Source of the DNA: UBA9732 sp963599445
GTDB taxonomy: Bacteria; Spirochaetota; Spirochaetia; Sphaerochaetales; Sphaerochaetaceae
NCBI GenBank assembly: GCA_963599445.1
Contig: CAVBWZ010000008.1
Span: 62,001-126,000 of the forward strand
Length of the DNA stretch: 64,000 nt
Direction: 5' to 3'
The position numbers were made by a program, and so were the translations under genes. Shown here piece by piece: positions 19,301 to 26,723 of the stretch (the stretch's first letter is position 1; the number at the start of each line of letters is the position of its first letter). The notes below the pieces were generated by a model that saw nothing but the letters and a program-made list of their open reading frames with translations, ran no database searches and was not told the DNA's origin.

Positions 19301-19672
19301 GATTTCAAGATGGAGTTTGCAGTCGCTGAGTTCCTTTCACTGAAACTTGGCGTCAAGAGTTCGAACAGGAGCTTCTACCGATACATCGTCGATGGTTCCT
19401 TCAGTTTCGATTCCATGCTGGAGGATTTGATAAGGTCGTTCGATTTCTTTGGAGATGGAAGGAAATCCACCGGTTTCAACATGAGTTCGTTCAATGTCGA
19501 GCTGGTCCATTATATGAGGGATTGGAACCTTTGCATGAGTGTGGAGGGAAGTCTTAAGGCTCAGACCAACGGAAAGCTTGCATGGTCGCCTGTGTACAAG
19601 GTCTATGTGAAGTGGAATGCCATCCCTGAGCTCAAGGTCGAAAAGACCGTGGATACCAGCAAGGAGGTTTGA
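16340..19672 (+). CDS. LptD/OstA-like outer-membrane assembly protein
   Basis: About 1110 residues from the ATG at 16340, just after the uvrA stop; an in-frame ATG 63 bases earlier lies inside uvrA and would spoil the signal peptide (MLFRKAFCVIAILLLVTLPCIFA). An OstA/LptA-type jellyroll follows (TADKVVVDVGLKAVEASGNVVLED), then a segment typical of LptD (VKLGRVPIMYFPFFFYPG) and a long C-terminal part rich in Ser, Phe and Lys with alternating strands, probably a barrel. Two oddities: a run of about 16 Ser near 17281-17330, and an acidic Glu/Ser-rich insertion near 18060-18260. Whether it carries LPS or another lipid in a spirochaete is open. Confidence 0.75.
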   Translation: MLFRKAFCVIAILLLVTLPCIFARSLLYDSLSSASTEELRAMAQSFGLDSTGADDAVFRRILDYFGISEEAMSQETQETLETEGQDSADVALGFNPDVVADSKTTTSITIESADTMFTLGDVVVMSGNIRLSFSDSSGSKKTLTADKVVVDVGLKAVEASGNVVLEDEDDDSKQFAGKSVYFDWDSMDVVVFNGISSTERKNAAGTNVSLYASGQTISYAGEQNIAFFNDGVISTAQEDPYWSIEASKVSFSGSDVFVDGALVKLGRVPIMYFPFFFYPGTTLAFNPAIGLSSDKGAFMNTTTELYGVYTKIGASSSSSSSSSSSSSSSDSNDVDLSASLLSLLDSGDSSEKVRDGLYYRNLENGEQLGALESWARRTKSYFAFFADAYEDLGLVAGYDTSNNLWDGVLTVSSIGAIGYNANESTYANKTRYYVDLNLKLKYKNASLSISAPYFSDYLAKSDFLNRNTKFGLDAVFGSNQEFPSTYSSQKEYSWTVDASASAKLGQASFSLSSLKAQIDYEFDRSTIDGKYAYTPKVKSATLPDLSFSSNASWTVLKSSKTTANSTFSYDDPFAKSLEQERESLNETVEASSDDASAEEASELVSSEEDVPETGAVEEESGVPNESKSLEEKSVESKSLDLSFYKAPSVSSSTSSSSSGNLKLGYTFNQTFRNKYTGEMAPSSLYSKTYGTVYIDGSSPDSWIAVKETLKPQYSFTSDVSTKRDESLSYKNIHDFSFVSNLVVQSQPLGLTYRLSNKIYSLNTKDVDGVLSNDESGWGEWKKGDVTEHSIEFKKALGSFSLGLKSTLKPVKETLKPSVSFSQSGFTASMDISFEEADSGFEKSLGNLGLGYSNSFMSLSFRNAYNFKKYDGVDFLSAYSFSQNGSLKFFGGSLSFSESLSYKENLKPSSLSFSLRGSTDFTGFSSSGLCSLSLKGNGDEWDWDVLKVRFDNKLKPVYFWKHRVGLELSLNADFTYSFANPYATALSFDFKMEFAVAEFLSLKLGVKSSNRSFYRYIVDGSFSFDSMLEDLIRSFDFFGDGRKSTGFNMSSFNVELVHYMRDWNLCMSVEGSLKAQTNGKLAWSPVYKVYVKWNAIPELKVEKTVDTSKEV

Positions 19673-19679
19673 TTTTACA

Positions 19680-20654
19680 ATGATATCGGGTTATGTGTTT
19701 GAAGACACCAATGCAATGCGTACCGTATGCGGGCCAAACGACTGCAACATCCCCTACATTGAGAAGCTTGTTGGATGCAGCCTATTCCTTAGGGGGAATA
19801 GGCTTGAATGCCATATAGAAGAAGGGGATGAGTGCACTTACAAGGCAGCTGTCTTCTCTGGGCTTATGCAAAGGCTTACGAACCTTGCGGGTATCACCAA
19901 CGACATAACGGAGCCTGAGATTCTCATGGAGCTCAAAGCCTTGGAGAGCTCCCTTGCTTTCGAGGCAAAGGGCAAGGGGCCTGAAGGTGAACAAGGGGCT
20001 AAACGCACAGCCATCCATGTGCTGAACAAGAGCGTCTATCCAAAGAGCCTGAATCAGCAGCAGTATGTAAGGGCAATGGAGAGGAGCCAGATAACGTTTG
20101 CAATAGGCCCTGCTGGAACGGGAAAGACATTCCTTGCGGTTGCATATTGCCTTGGGGAGCTCCTTTCCGGACGCAAACAGAAGATAATCCTCACCCGTCC
20201 TGTCGTTGAGGCGGGCGAGAGCCTTGGTTTCCTTCCTGGAGACCTTTCGCAGAAGCTCAATCCCTATCTCAAACCTCTTTACGACAGCATGGAGGCGATC
20301 GTTCCACCTGCAACGGTGAGAAGGCTTGAGGAGTCCGGTTCAATAGAGATATCTCCACTTGCGTACATGAGAGGGCGCAGCATCCACAACGCCTGTATAA
20401 TCCTGGATGAAGCGCAGAACACGACTCGTTCCCAGATGAAGATGTTCCTTACTAGGATTGGAGAGAATTCATGTGCTATAATAACCGGAGACGTGACGCA
20501 GATAGACCTTCCTAACAGCTCGTCCAGTGGGCTTGTGCAGGTAAGGGAGCTGCTGAGGGACGTTGAAGGGATCGAGTTCCTTGAATTCAATGCAAAGGAT
20601 ACCGTGAGGTCCCGGATTGTCCAAAGGATAATTGACGCCTATGAAAAAAAATAG
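19680..20654 (+). CDS. phoH: PhoH-like ATPase
   Basis: 324 residues from ATG 19680. Walker A GPAGTGKTFLA, TRPVVEAGESLGFLPGDL and LDEAQNTTRSQMKMFLTRIG are hallmarks of the PhoH family, an RNA-linked P-loop ATPase often next to ybeY. The order here, phoH, pgpH-like, ybeY, is the widespread bacterial arrangement and supports a role in RNA or ribosome quality control. Its 3' end overlaps the next gene by 14 bases. Confidence 0.93.
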   Translation: MISGYVFEDTNAMRTVCGPNDCNIPYIEKLVGCSLFLRGNRLECHIEEGDECTYKAAVFSGLMQRLTNLAGITNDITEPEILMELKALESSLAFEAKGKGPEGEQGAKRTAIHVLNKSVYPKSLNQQQYVRAMERSQITFAIGPAGTGKTFLAVAYCLGELLSGRKQKIILTRPVVEAGESLGFLPGDLSQKLNPYLKPLYDSMEAIVPPATVRRLEESGSIEISPLAYMRGRSIHNACIILDEAQNTTRSQMKMFLTRIGENSCAIITGDVTQIDLPNSSSSGLVQVRELLRDVEGIEFLEFNAKDTVRSRIVQRIIDAYEKK

Positions 20655-22818
20655 AAAGGACGAAGGATCCAGCTCCAGAATTGTCATCATAGTATGCTAT
20701 ATTGCAATGGTGCTGTTTTCGGTGGCTCTTCCCGCCCTTGTGAGAACGACTTCGAACGTGCATTACCGCTCGGTGTACTCCAACTATGCGGTAGGCGAGA
20801 TTGCCGAGACCACGTTGTATGCAAAGGGCTCGGTTGATCTGATAGATGCCGATGCCACTGAGCAGAAGCGTCTTGAAGCCAGCGACGCTGTGGTTCCTGT
20901 TTTCTCCTATTCTCCAACGAAGACCATGGAGATTGTGGGACGTATGGATTTGGCTCGAAAAGCATTCCTTGCGGGGGATTACTCGACCCTTTCATCGTTG
21001 ATGGATGAAACGATAGCCCAAAAGCTCTTGGACGATGGGGATTCCTATATGTTCTCCATTGCATATGACATCGTCAAGGATGTTTGTTCCAAGGGTTATT
21101 TCAATACGTCGGACATTGACCTTCTTGTTGGTCAAGGATATAGGACAGCTACTGTCAGCAACCTAAGTGGAGCGTCTGAATCCGAAGAGACCGTTGACTT
21201 GGATGCCTCCGATATCCTTTCTTCCAATACGATCAGCACCTATGTGTCAGATAGTCTTTCTGGTGTCTCCCAGGGACTTTCTTCAAAGCAGGTGCTTCTT
21301 CTTGAAGATCTTGTATTCTCAGTGGTGGAGCCCAACGTCCTATATGACGAAGACCTGACCCTTCAGAGACGACAGACTGCGGCCCAGAGCGTCCAACCTG
21401 TCATCATATCCATAGACAAAGGGGACGTCCTCATAGAGGCCAACAGGGTTGTGACGCAGGATCAGATGAAGCTCATAGAGATGCTGAGCACCCAGAGCGG
21501 GCATATGCCGGTTTTCGAATTCCTTGGAATCCTCGTCCTCGATGCAATAGGGCTTGGCTTTGGCGTCTATGTCTTTGGCATGTTCCTTGGCAGGAAGAAC
21601 CTACACTATGTGCAGTTCCACATAATACTGGCCGTAAGCTATGTCCTTTCCATTGTTGCAACGTATTTTCTGGTGCTTTGGTCCTCCAACCTTAGGACTG
21701 AGTTCAATTCGTCGTTCTTCCCAATCTTCTTCCTTCCAATCTTCATTACAATGGCATCGGGGTACAAGAGATTGGGGGTTGTGTCGGTTTTCATGCTTGC
21801 AATGGCGATATCGACTCTCCCCAATGCATCAGTCATGACGTTCTTCTATTGCGTTCTGTGCGGGTCTGTGGGAGTCCTTCTCGTCCGCTTCTTCAACAAG
21901 AGAATCGATATGGTGTACCAGTGGTTCTTCTCCTGTCTGTTCTGCTCGGCCGTCACCATTCTGTTCGTGATAATAGACGGGGCTGTCTTCACCGACATCT
22001 TCATGATTCTCCTTGGAGTGCTTCTGAACGTGTCTGCGGCCTATGTTCTTTTGTCCGTAACGATGCCCATAGTGGAGAAGCTGTTCAACCTACCAACTGT
22101 CTTCAGGCTCTATGAGCTTGCATATAGGGATACCCCCGTCCTTACAAGGCTTTCGCAGGCCGCCCCTGGAACGTACAGCCACAGTCGCGCCGTTGCAGAC
22201 CTAGCCGAGGCCGGAGCCCGCGCAATTGGAGCCAATGCTCTTCTTGCCAGGGTAGGAGGTCTTTACCATGACATTGGAAAGGTGGAGCACCCTGAGTACT
22301 TTGTAGAGAACCAAAGCGGTGTCAACAAGCATGATGACATAAGCCCAAGCCTTTCGGTTGCAGTCATAAAGAGCCATGTGAAGGTTGGTGCGGACAAGGG
22401 GCGTGATGCAGGGCTTCCTCCAGAGGTCATAAAGATAATAGGCGACCACCATGGAAACGATGTGATCCAGTACTTCTACCACGAAGCCCTTGAATCGCAG
22501 GCCGCTTCCCAGGATGGAAAGGGGGAGACCGTGAAGGCGTCCGACTATTCGTACAATGCCGATATCCCAGACTTCCCCGAGTGCGGAATCGTGATGCTTG
22601 CAGACAGCATAGAGGCCGCAAGCAGGACCGTGACTCCAAATGCAGGGAAGTTCGCAAAGCTCATAGATTCCATATTCATGGGCAAAATAGAACGTGGGCA
22701 GCTTGACGACAGCGGCCTTACTATGCATGACATAAAGGTTCTTGGTGACTCGTTCGTAAAAACCCTGGTAGCAAGGTACCATTCGAGGATTGAGTACCCA
22801 GACGATGACGACGATTGA
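20641..22818 (+). CDS. 7TM receptor with HDIG domain (PgpH-like c-di-AMP phosphodiesterase)
   Basis: 725 residues from ATG 20641. One N-terminal membrane segment, an extracytoplasmic domain of about 240 residues, seven closely spaced membrane segments, then a cytoplasmic HD domain with HSRAVADLAEAG, GGLYHDIGKVEHPEYF and GDHHGND. This is the 7TMR-HDED/HD architecture of PgpH, which hydrolyses c-di-AMP in Firmicutes. The metal-binding HD residues look intact. Position between phoH and ybeY is conserved in many bacteria. Substrate is inferred from the family. Confidence 0.88.
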   Translation: MKKNRKDEGSSSRIVIIVCYIAMVLFSVALPALVRTTSNVHYRSVYSNYAVGEIAETTLYAKGSVDLIDADATEQKRLEASDAVVPVFSYSPTKTMEIVGRMDLARKAFLAGDYSTLSSLMDETIAQKLLDDGDSYMFSIAYDIVKDVCSKGYFNTSDIDLLVGQGYRTATVSNLSGASESEETVDLDASDILSSNTISTYVSDSLSGVSQGLSSKQVLLLEDLVFSVVEPNVLYDEDLTLQRRQTAAQSVQPVIISIDKGDVLIEANRVVTQDQMKLIEMLSTQSGHMPVFEFLGILVLDAIGLGFGVYVFGMFLGRKNLHYVQFHIILAVSYVLSIVATYFLVLWSSNLRTEFNSSFFPIFFLPIFITMASGYKRLGVVSVFMLAMAISTLPNASVMTFFYCVLCGSVGVLLVRFFNKRIDMVYQWFFSCLFCSAVTILFVIIDGAVFTDIFMILLGVLLNVSAAYVLLSVTMPIVEKLFNLPTVFRLYELAYRDTPVLTRLSQAAPGTYSHSRAVADLAEAGARAIGANALLARVGGLYHDIGKVEHPEYFVENQSGVNKHDDISPSLSVAVIKSHVKVGADKGRDAGLPPEVIKIIGDHHGNDVIQYFYHEALESQAASQDGKGETVKASDYSYNADIPDFPECGIVMLADSIEAASRTVTPNAGKFAKLIDSIFMGKIERGQLDDSGLTMHDIKVLGDSFVKTLVARYHSRIEYPDDDDD

Positions 22819-22839
22819 TTTTTGGTTGGAGGCCATTAG

Positions 22840-23307
22840 ATGAGCAACCTTATAGACGTATGCTATGACTGCGATTCCTACGAGCAGATCGCTCCTGAGG
22901 ATTTCGTCCTTTCATATCTTGATGCAGTACTTAAGGCTGTAGGCCTGAAGGATGTCGAGTTCTCCGTTTCGTTCATTGGCGAGGACCACATGCATGACAT
23001 GAACCTCGAATACAGGAACATAGACGACAGCACTGACATCCTTAGCTTTGCAGCTGAGGACGAAGACCCGGACGGCATTCCGTTCATAAACGGCGATTCG
23101 TCGGAAAGAGTTCTAGGTGACATTCTCATTTGCCCTGAGGTGATGGCGAGAAACGCGGAGACTTTTGGTGTACCTGCCGGGGAGGAGCTCAGGCGTCTTC
23201 TAATCCATGGTGTCCTTCACCTTTCAGGCGAGAACCACGAAACCAACGACGCAAGCGAGCCTATGCTTGTGAAGCAGGAGAAGATTCTCTCAAAAATAGC
23301 GTTATAG
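22840..23307 (+). CDS. ybeY: Endoribonuclease YbeY
   Basis: 155 residues. The zinc motif appears as HGVLHLSGENH: all three His are present, while the usual Asp before the last His is Asn. Upstream segment EYRNIDDSTDILSF is the family's substrate-groove signature. YbeY acts in 16S rRNA 3' maturation and ribosome quality control. It follows the pgpH-like gene by 21 bases; the next gene runs towards it from the other strand. Confidence 0.92.
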   Translation: MSNLIDVCYDCDSYEQIAPEDFVLSYLDAVLKAVGLKDVEFSVSFIGEDHMHDMNLEYRNIDDSTDILSFAAEDEDPDGIPFINGDSSERVLGDILICPEVMARNAETFGVPAGEELRRLLIHGVLHLSGENHETNDASEPMLVKQEKILSKIAL

Positions 23308-23352
23308 GGACCAGCTTTCTACATGGTTTCACTTCCTGTAGGGCTTGTCCTT

Positions 23353-24456
23353 CTACAGTGTCTGGCTTCCAAGTCTTCCTTGGGACTGCAGTCCTTCCCC
23401 TATGGCTGCAACGGCATCTTCCAGCACCGTTGAGTTCGTGTAGTACTTTGGTTCCATTGGACATATGTACACGGCAAAGACTGGGTTTTCTTCCGGAATC
23501 AAGGCCGCAATGGACGTTGAGCCGTCTGCAGTCGATATCATTTCCTCCAATGCGTCGTTTCCGCTCAGCCTTGGGGCTTCGTTGTCATGGATTGTCTCCC
23601 ACGTTCTATGGTCTGTTGTACGGTCAACGACGCTTATGTTTTCGAGCATTGCAGTGTCTGTGGAGAACGAAGATACGAATGCCATATCCTCTGCCTTTTC
23701 GTCCACATCGTTGAGGTCGTAGAACGGATATGTCGTGCATGCAAGCAGCTTTGCAGTGCGTGCATCGACTATGCCCGCTGCAACGTATGCTGGACTCTGC
23801 AGTTCATACACCTGTTGCACGACAATGTCCAAAAGATACTGTACGTCCAAGTCAAGCGATAGATGCAGATCCCTTCCATATGTCGTGGATACATCGAACT
23901 CAGGTATTGGGAACAGTTGGTCGTGGTAGACGTCCTCTATGTCCTGGATGAGCTGTGCTGCGTGGAATGCAGCTGGATATGTTCTTATATATTCACGTCT
24001 TACAGCAACGAACCCATCGATTCCATGCTCCTTGATGTCGGCTTCAAGATTCGAAACTGAACTTGCGTCGATATTGGACTTCACAAGGGTATCGGCCTGT
24101 GTTGTGGTGTCTCCCTCCTGCGTTGCGTCGTCTGGTTTGGATGTTTCAAGCTTGGAGATGATTTCATCCGGCGTCATGTCCAAGTGCAGGCTTAGGACTT
24201 GGATGGCGATATCGGAGCTGTTGTGGTTCGCGTAGACATTGTAGACCGGCACATCCATGGCAAGGATTCTTCCGTTTTCATCGTAAATCGTGCCGCCAAC
24301 GACCTTTGTGGCCACGTTTGGATTCATGTATTTCCCGGTTCTGAGTCCATCGCCGACCATGAGCCTTGCAAGCACCACCACAAGCGCTGCGGATGCAATG
24401 CATGCCAACGTGAAGAGCAGGGTTGAAATGTTTCCTCTATTCGTTGAAGAACTCAT
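23353..24456 (-). CDS. FtsI/PBP2-like protein without a transpeptidase core
   Basis: 367 residues. Residues 11-33 form a membrane anchor. Residues 53-78 (GGTIYDENGRILAMDVPVYNV) and 153-186 (RREYIRTYP then AAQLI) match the pedestal of class B penicillin-binding proteins. Residues 197-250 (LHLSLDLDVQYLLD; GIVDARTAKLLACTTYPFYD) match the entry into the transpeptidase domain. Then about 190 residues expected in the family are missing: no SxxK (the region reads SSFSTDTA), no separate SxN at the usual distance, and DGS where KTG should be. The C-terminal strand IPEENPVFAVYICPME is recognisable. One uninterrupted frame with typical codon use argues against simple decay. I infer a non-catalytic division scaffold. 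Confidence 0.8.
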   Translation of the reverse strand: MSSSTNRGNISTLLFTLACIASAALVVVLARLMVGDGLRTGKYMNPNVATKVVGGTIYDENGRILAMDVPVYNVYANHNSSDIAIQVLSLHLDMTPDEIISKLETSKPDDATQEGDTTTQADTLVKSNIDASSVSNLEADIKEHGIDGFVAVRREYIRTYPAAFHAAQLIQDIEDVYHDQLFPIPEFDVSTTYGRDLHLSLDLDVQYLLDIVVQQVYELQSPAYVAAGIVDARTAKLLACTTYPFYDLNDVDEKAEDMAFVSSFSTDTAMLENISVVDRTTDHRTWETIHDNEAPRLSGNDALEEMISTADGSTSIAALIPEENPVFAVYICPMEPKYYTNSTVLEDAVAAIGEGLQSQGRLGSQTL

Positions 24457-24472
24457 GGCGTTATATTATAAT
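24444..24472 (+). promoter_or_regulatory. Promoter of the LysM/LytM gene, overlapping a divergent -10
   Basis: TTGAAG at 24444-24449, a 17-base spacer and TATAAT at 24467-24472. The start would be near 24479, six bases before the TTG codon. A second TATAAT reads on the minus strand at 24470-24465, eight bases before the ATG of the FtsI-like gene, so the two -10 boxes share bases. Confidence 0.55.
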
Positions 24473-24484
24473 TAGCCTGTAACA

Positions 24485-25813
24485 TTGTCGAGAGGTGCGT
24501 CTACGGGCAGGGTAAGGAACTACGATGACATTACTGACAACAGAGTCTCAAGAAGGGGAGGGTCGTCTTCCAAACTGCTGTTTGTGACCATCCTGCTTGC
24601 ACTGGTAATCTGCGTCCTTGCCGTCCTCATATGGGTAAGCATCCTCAAATCCAAGGAGCTTGCGGGCTCTTCTTCGCCTGCATCAGGTTCTCCAAGCGCA
24701 CCCCCAATCGTTGGACTTGTGGGCGACACTTCGCTTGGCCAGAGCACGGAGTCTGGTTCCAAGGCTGAAATCTCCAATGATGCCGGCTATGGTGGCATTC
24801 CCGCAGATGGCACAGTCCCTAAGATCGATGTCCATGAATCCAGCGTTCCTTCGGTCTCGATGGACATTGACAATGCACTTCAAAGGGTGTCTTCGACTGA
24901 ATCCTCTAAGACCAATGTGGAAGCTGACAACCTCACGGATTACATTTCCTCACGGGACTATGCCTTGGACGGGCAAGCCTCGTCAGCGGATGTCGTCACT
25001 CGTGGAGTCGAGATAAAGAAGCCCGCAATTGCACAGAACCTTAGCATTTCTCAGCAGTCATCGTTCTCTAGGGACATCGTTAGGTATACCGAGTACACTA
25101 TTCAGGAAGGGGATTCCCTCGACTCCATAGCACAGAAGTTTGGGCTGACGAGGGAGACTATAATATCGGTCAACCAGATAAAAAGCACAACATCTTTGTT
25201 CATAGGGTCTACATTGCAGATTCCCGATAGGAACGGCACTTTGTACACCGTCAAGGAAGGGGACTCCCTTTCATCGATAGTTCAGCAGTTGAACCTTTCT
25301 CTGGGATGGAAGGCTCTGAGCGATGTCAACGGGCTTAGGAACGAAAGCGTAAGCGCCGGTGACAGGCTGTTCATACCTCTTGAAAGCGTGCAGGAGACGG
25401 GTACATTGAGCGTCGAGGCAGAGCCGTCGTTCAGCCTTCCTAGCGACAGTGCTGTTACCGTTGCCCTGTATAACCAAAAGGTTGCAGATCCACTTGGAAA
25501 CAGCGCCGTCCAGCTTGACGGCATACTCCTTCAGGCTGCGGATGGCACACCTGTATGCGCCTCAGAAGCCGGAACCGTCATAGACAGAGGCTTCAACGAC
25601 AATGGAACTGGGTTTGTGAAAATCCTTCATTCAAGTGGCTACACCACATACTACGACTATGTCTCGAATATATGCGTCAACAGCACGGACAGGGTGTCGA
25701 AAGGGGATACTATAGGTTTCTTCGCCAATGGTTCGACGAACCTTCTCAATCCAACAATCCTCTTTAGAATAGAGCAGGATGGAATTCCGTTGGATCCGTA
25801 TTCGTTCCTGTAA
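24485..25813 (+). CDS. Membrane-anchored LysM protein with degenerate LytM (M23) domain, NlpD-like
   Basis: 442 residues. A short Arg-rich cytoplasmic tail and a membrane segment at about 30-52, a Ser/Pro-rich linker, two LysM domains (YTIQEGDSLDSIAQKFG; YTVKEGDSLSSIVQQL), then a LytM/M23 fold of about 110 residues. The M23 zinc ligands are absent: the first His region reads QLDGILLQAADGTPV and the final HxH region reads NPTILFRIEQDG. Non-catalytic LytM proteins such as NlpD and EnvC activate cell-wall amidases in division, a plausible role here. TTG is the only near-N-terminal start in frame. Divergent from the FtsI-like gene. Confidence 0.82.
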   Translation: MSRGASTGRVRNYDDITDNRVSRRGGSSSKLLFVTILLALVICVLAVLIWVSILKSKELAGSSSPASGSPSAPPIVGLVGDTSLGQSTESGSKAEISNDAGYGGIPADGTVPKIDVHESSVPSVSMDIDNALQRVSSTESSKTNVEADNLTDYISSRDYALDGQASSADVVTRGVEIKKPAIAQNLSISQQSSFSRDIVRYTEYTIQEGDSLDSIAQKFGLTRETIISVNQIKSTTSLFIGSTLQIPDRNGTLYTVKEGDSLSSIVQQLNLSLGWKALSDVNGLRNESVSAGDRLFIPLESVQETGTLSVEAEPSFSLPSDSAVTVALYNQKVADPLGNSAVQLDGILLQAADGTPVCASEAGTVIDRGFNDNGTGFVKILHSSGYTTYYDYVSNICVNSTDRVSKGDTIGFFANGSTNLLNPTILFRIEQDGIPLDPYSFL

Positions 25814-25935
25814 GGGTGCAGATTCGACAGCTGTCACAGTTGCTAACCGTTACAGGTTCTACAGTTGCTACAGATACTACACTGGCCACAGACGCCACAA
25901 AACGGCTACAGATTTTCAGTGTCCTTTGTCTGATT
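25814..25935. repeat. Short-period intergenic array
   Basis: Between two plus-strand genes, about 110 bp made of diverged units around CTACAG/GCCACAG spaced 9-11 bases apart. It resembles in period, but not in sequence, the arrays at 9323, 37761 and 38191. No gene seen. Confidence 0.45.
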
Positions 25936-25965
25936 TGATGTTATCATGTTCGATAGGAGGTCCAA

Positions 25966-26424
25966 ATGGTCAAACGTTCGCTACTTCTTGATAGGGCATA
26001 TGTCGAAAACCTCCTTGCGTTTCATAGAACCCATGACATGTCAAAGGGTGAGTTTCTGAATACTTCAAAGGACCTCAAAGGAATGGTTGTCGATACAGGC
26101 TGCTTCGAACTGTGCGATGCAAAGAAAAAGATTGGCATTTCCAGGATTCCTCCAAGTTGGTTCATGAGGGAGAATTGGACTGCTTTGGCTCCTTCCTCGG
26201 ACCTTCTGACTGCATATAAGTCAGGAGCCATAGACGAGAAGGGGTACTGCCAGTGGTTTTACAGGGAATCCCTCGCACAGCTCGACCCAATGAAAATCTA
26301 TAGAACCATTGAATCAAAAGGCTTTCCTGTTCTGCTATGCTACGAGAAGGAAGGCGAGTTCTGCCACAGACACCTCGTTCAGGAATGGCTCACGCTTGAG
26401 CTCCTTAACTGCGGCCTCCTGTGA
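25966..26424 (+). CDS. DUF488-like protein
   Basis: 152 residues, ATG preceded by ATAGGAGG. The C-terminal segment FPVLLCYEKEGEFCHRHLVQEW resembles the Cys/His-containing signature of DUF488 proteins, whose function is unknown. The N-terminal part, with a Cys-rich VVDTGCFELCD, is less familiar. It stands alone, with short-period repeats before it and a hairpin after it. Confidence 0.6.
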   Translation: MVKRSLLLDRAYVENLLAFHRTHDMSKGEFLNTSKDLKGMVVDTGCFELCDAKKKIGISRIPPSWFMRENWTALAPSSDLLTAYKSGAIDEKGYCQWFYRESLAQLDPMKIYRTIESKGFPVLLCYEKEGEFCHRHLVQEWLTLELLNCGLL

Positions 26425-26469
26425 GGGTTTCTTGAACGTCGTTGACAAACGTGGTGATTGTCTCTTTAG

Positions 26470-26517
26470 GTTTTCTTCAGTAAATCGAAAAAAACGTGTT
26501 TATGAAGAAAACTTTCT
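26470..26517 (+). terminator. Long-stem hairpin after the DUF488-like gene
   Basis: GTTTTCTTCA (26470-26479) pairs perfectly with TGAAGAAAAC (26503-26512), with partial pairing continuing inwards, followed by TTTCT. Confidence 0.6.
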
Positions 26518-26663
26518 ACAGTAAACCCTAAAAATCGAAAAGAAGAAGAAACGCAATGTCCATAGACTTCTCTTTTTTGCGTTGTGGACACGTCTATTAG
26601 TCCATAGAACGTTTTCCAAAGCTTCGTGGACCACTTAGGTTAATGCTTGGACGTGTGAACGTA
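26518..26663. other. Intergenic region without a gene
   Basis: Contains a direct repeat GTCCATAGA at 26558-26566 and 26600-26608 and an imperfect AACGCA/TGCGTT pairing. No coding potential seen. Confidence 0.5.
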
Positions 26664-26692
26664 TTGTTTTTTCAGATGAATGGGTTTATCCT
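26664..26692 (+). promoter_or_regulatory. Promoter of first poly-G lipoprotein gene
   Basis: TTGTTT at 26664-26669, a 17-base spacer and TATCCT at 26687-26692. The same spacing is kept upstream of the paralogue (28299), with most bases identical. Confidence 0.5.
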
Positions 26693-26723
26693 ACTGGCAG
26701 ATGAAAAAAGGAGGGGGAGAACC

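Noticed and set aside
23556..23568. SGN near residue 298 of the FtsI-like protein as a surviving SxN motif
   Set aside because: It lies only about a dozen residues before the KTG-equivalent strand, against well over a hundred in true PBPs, and there is no SxxK; I treat it as chance.
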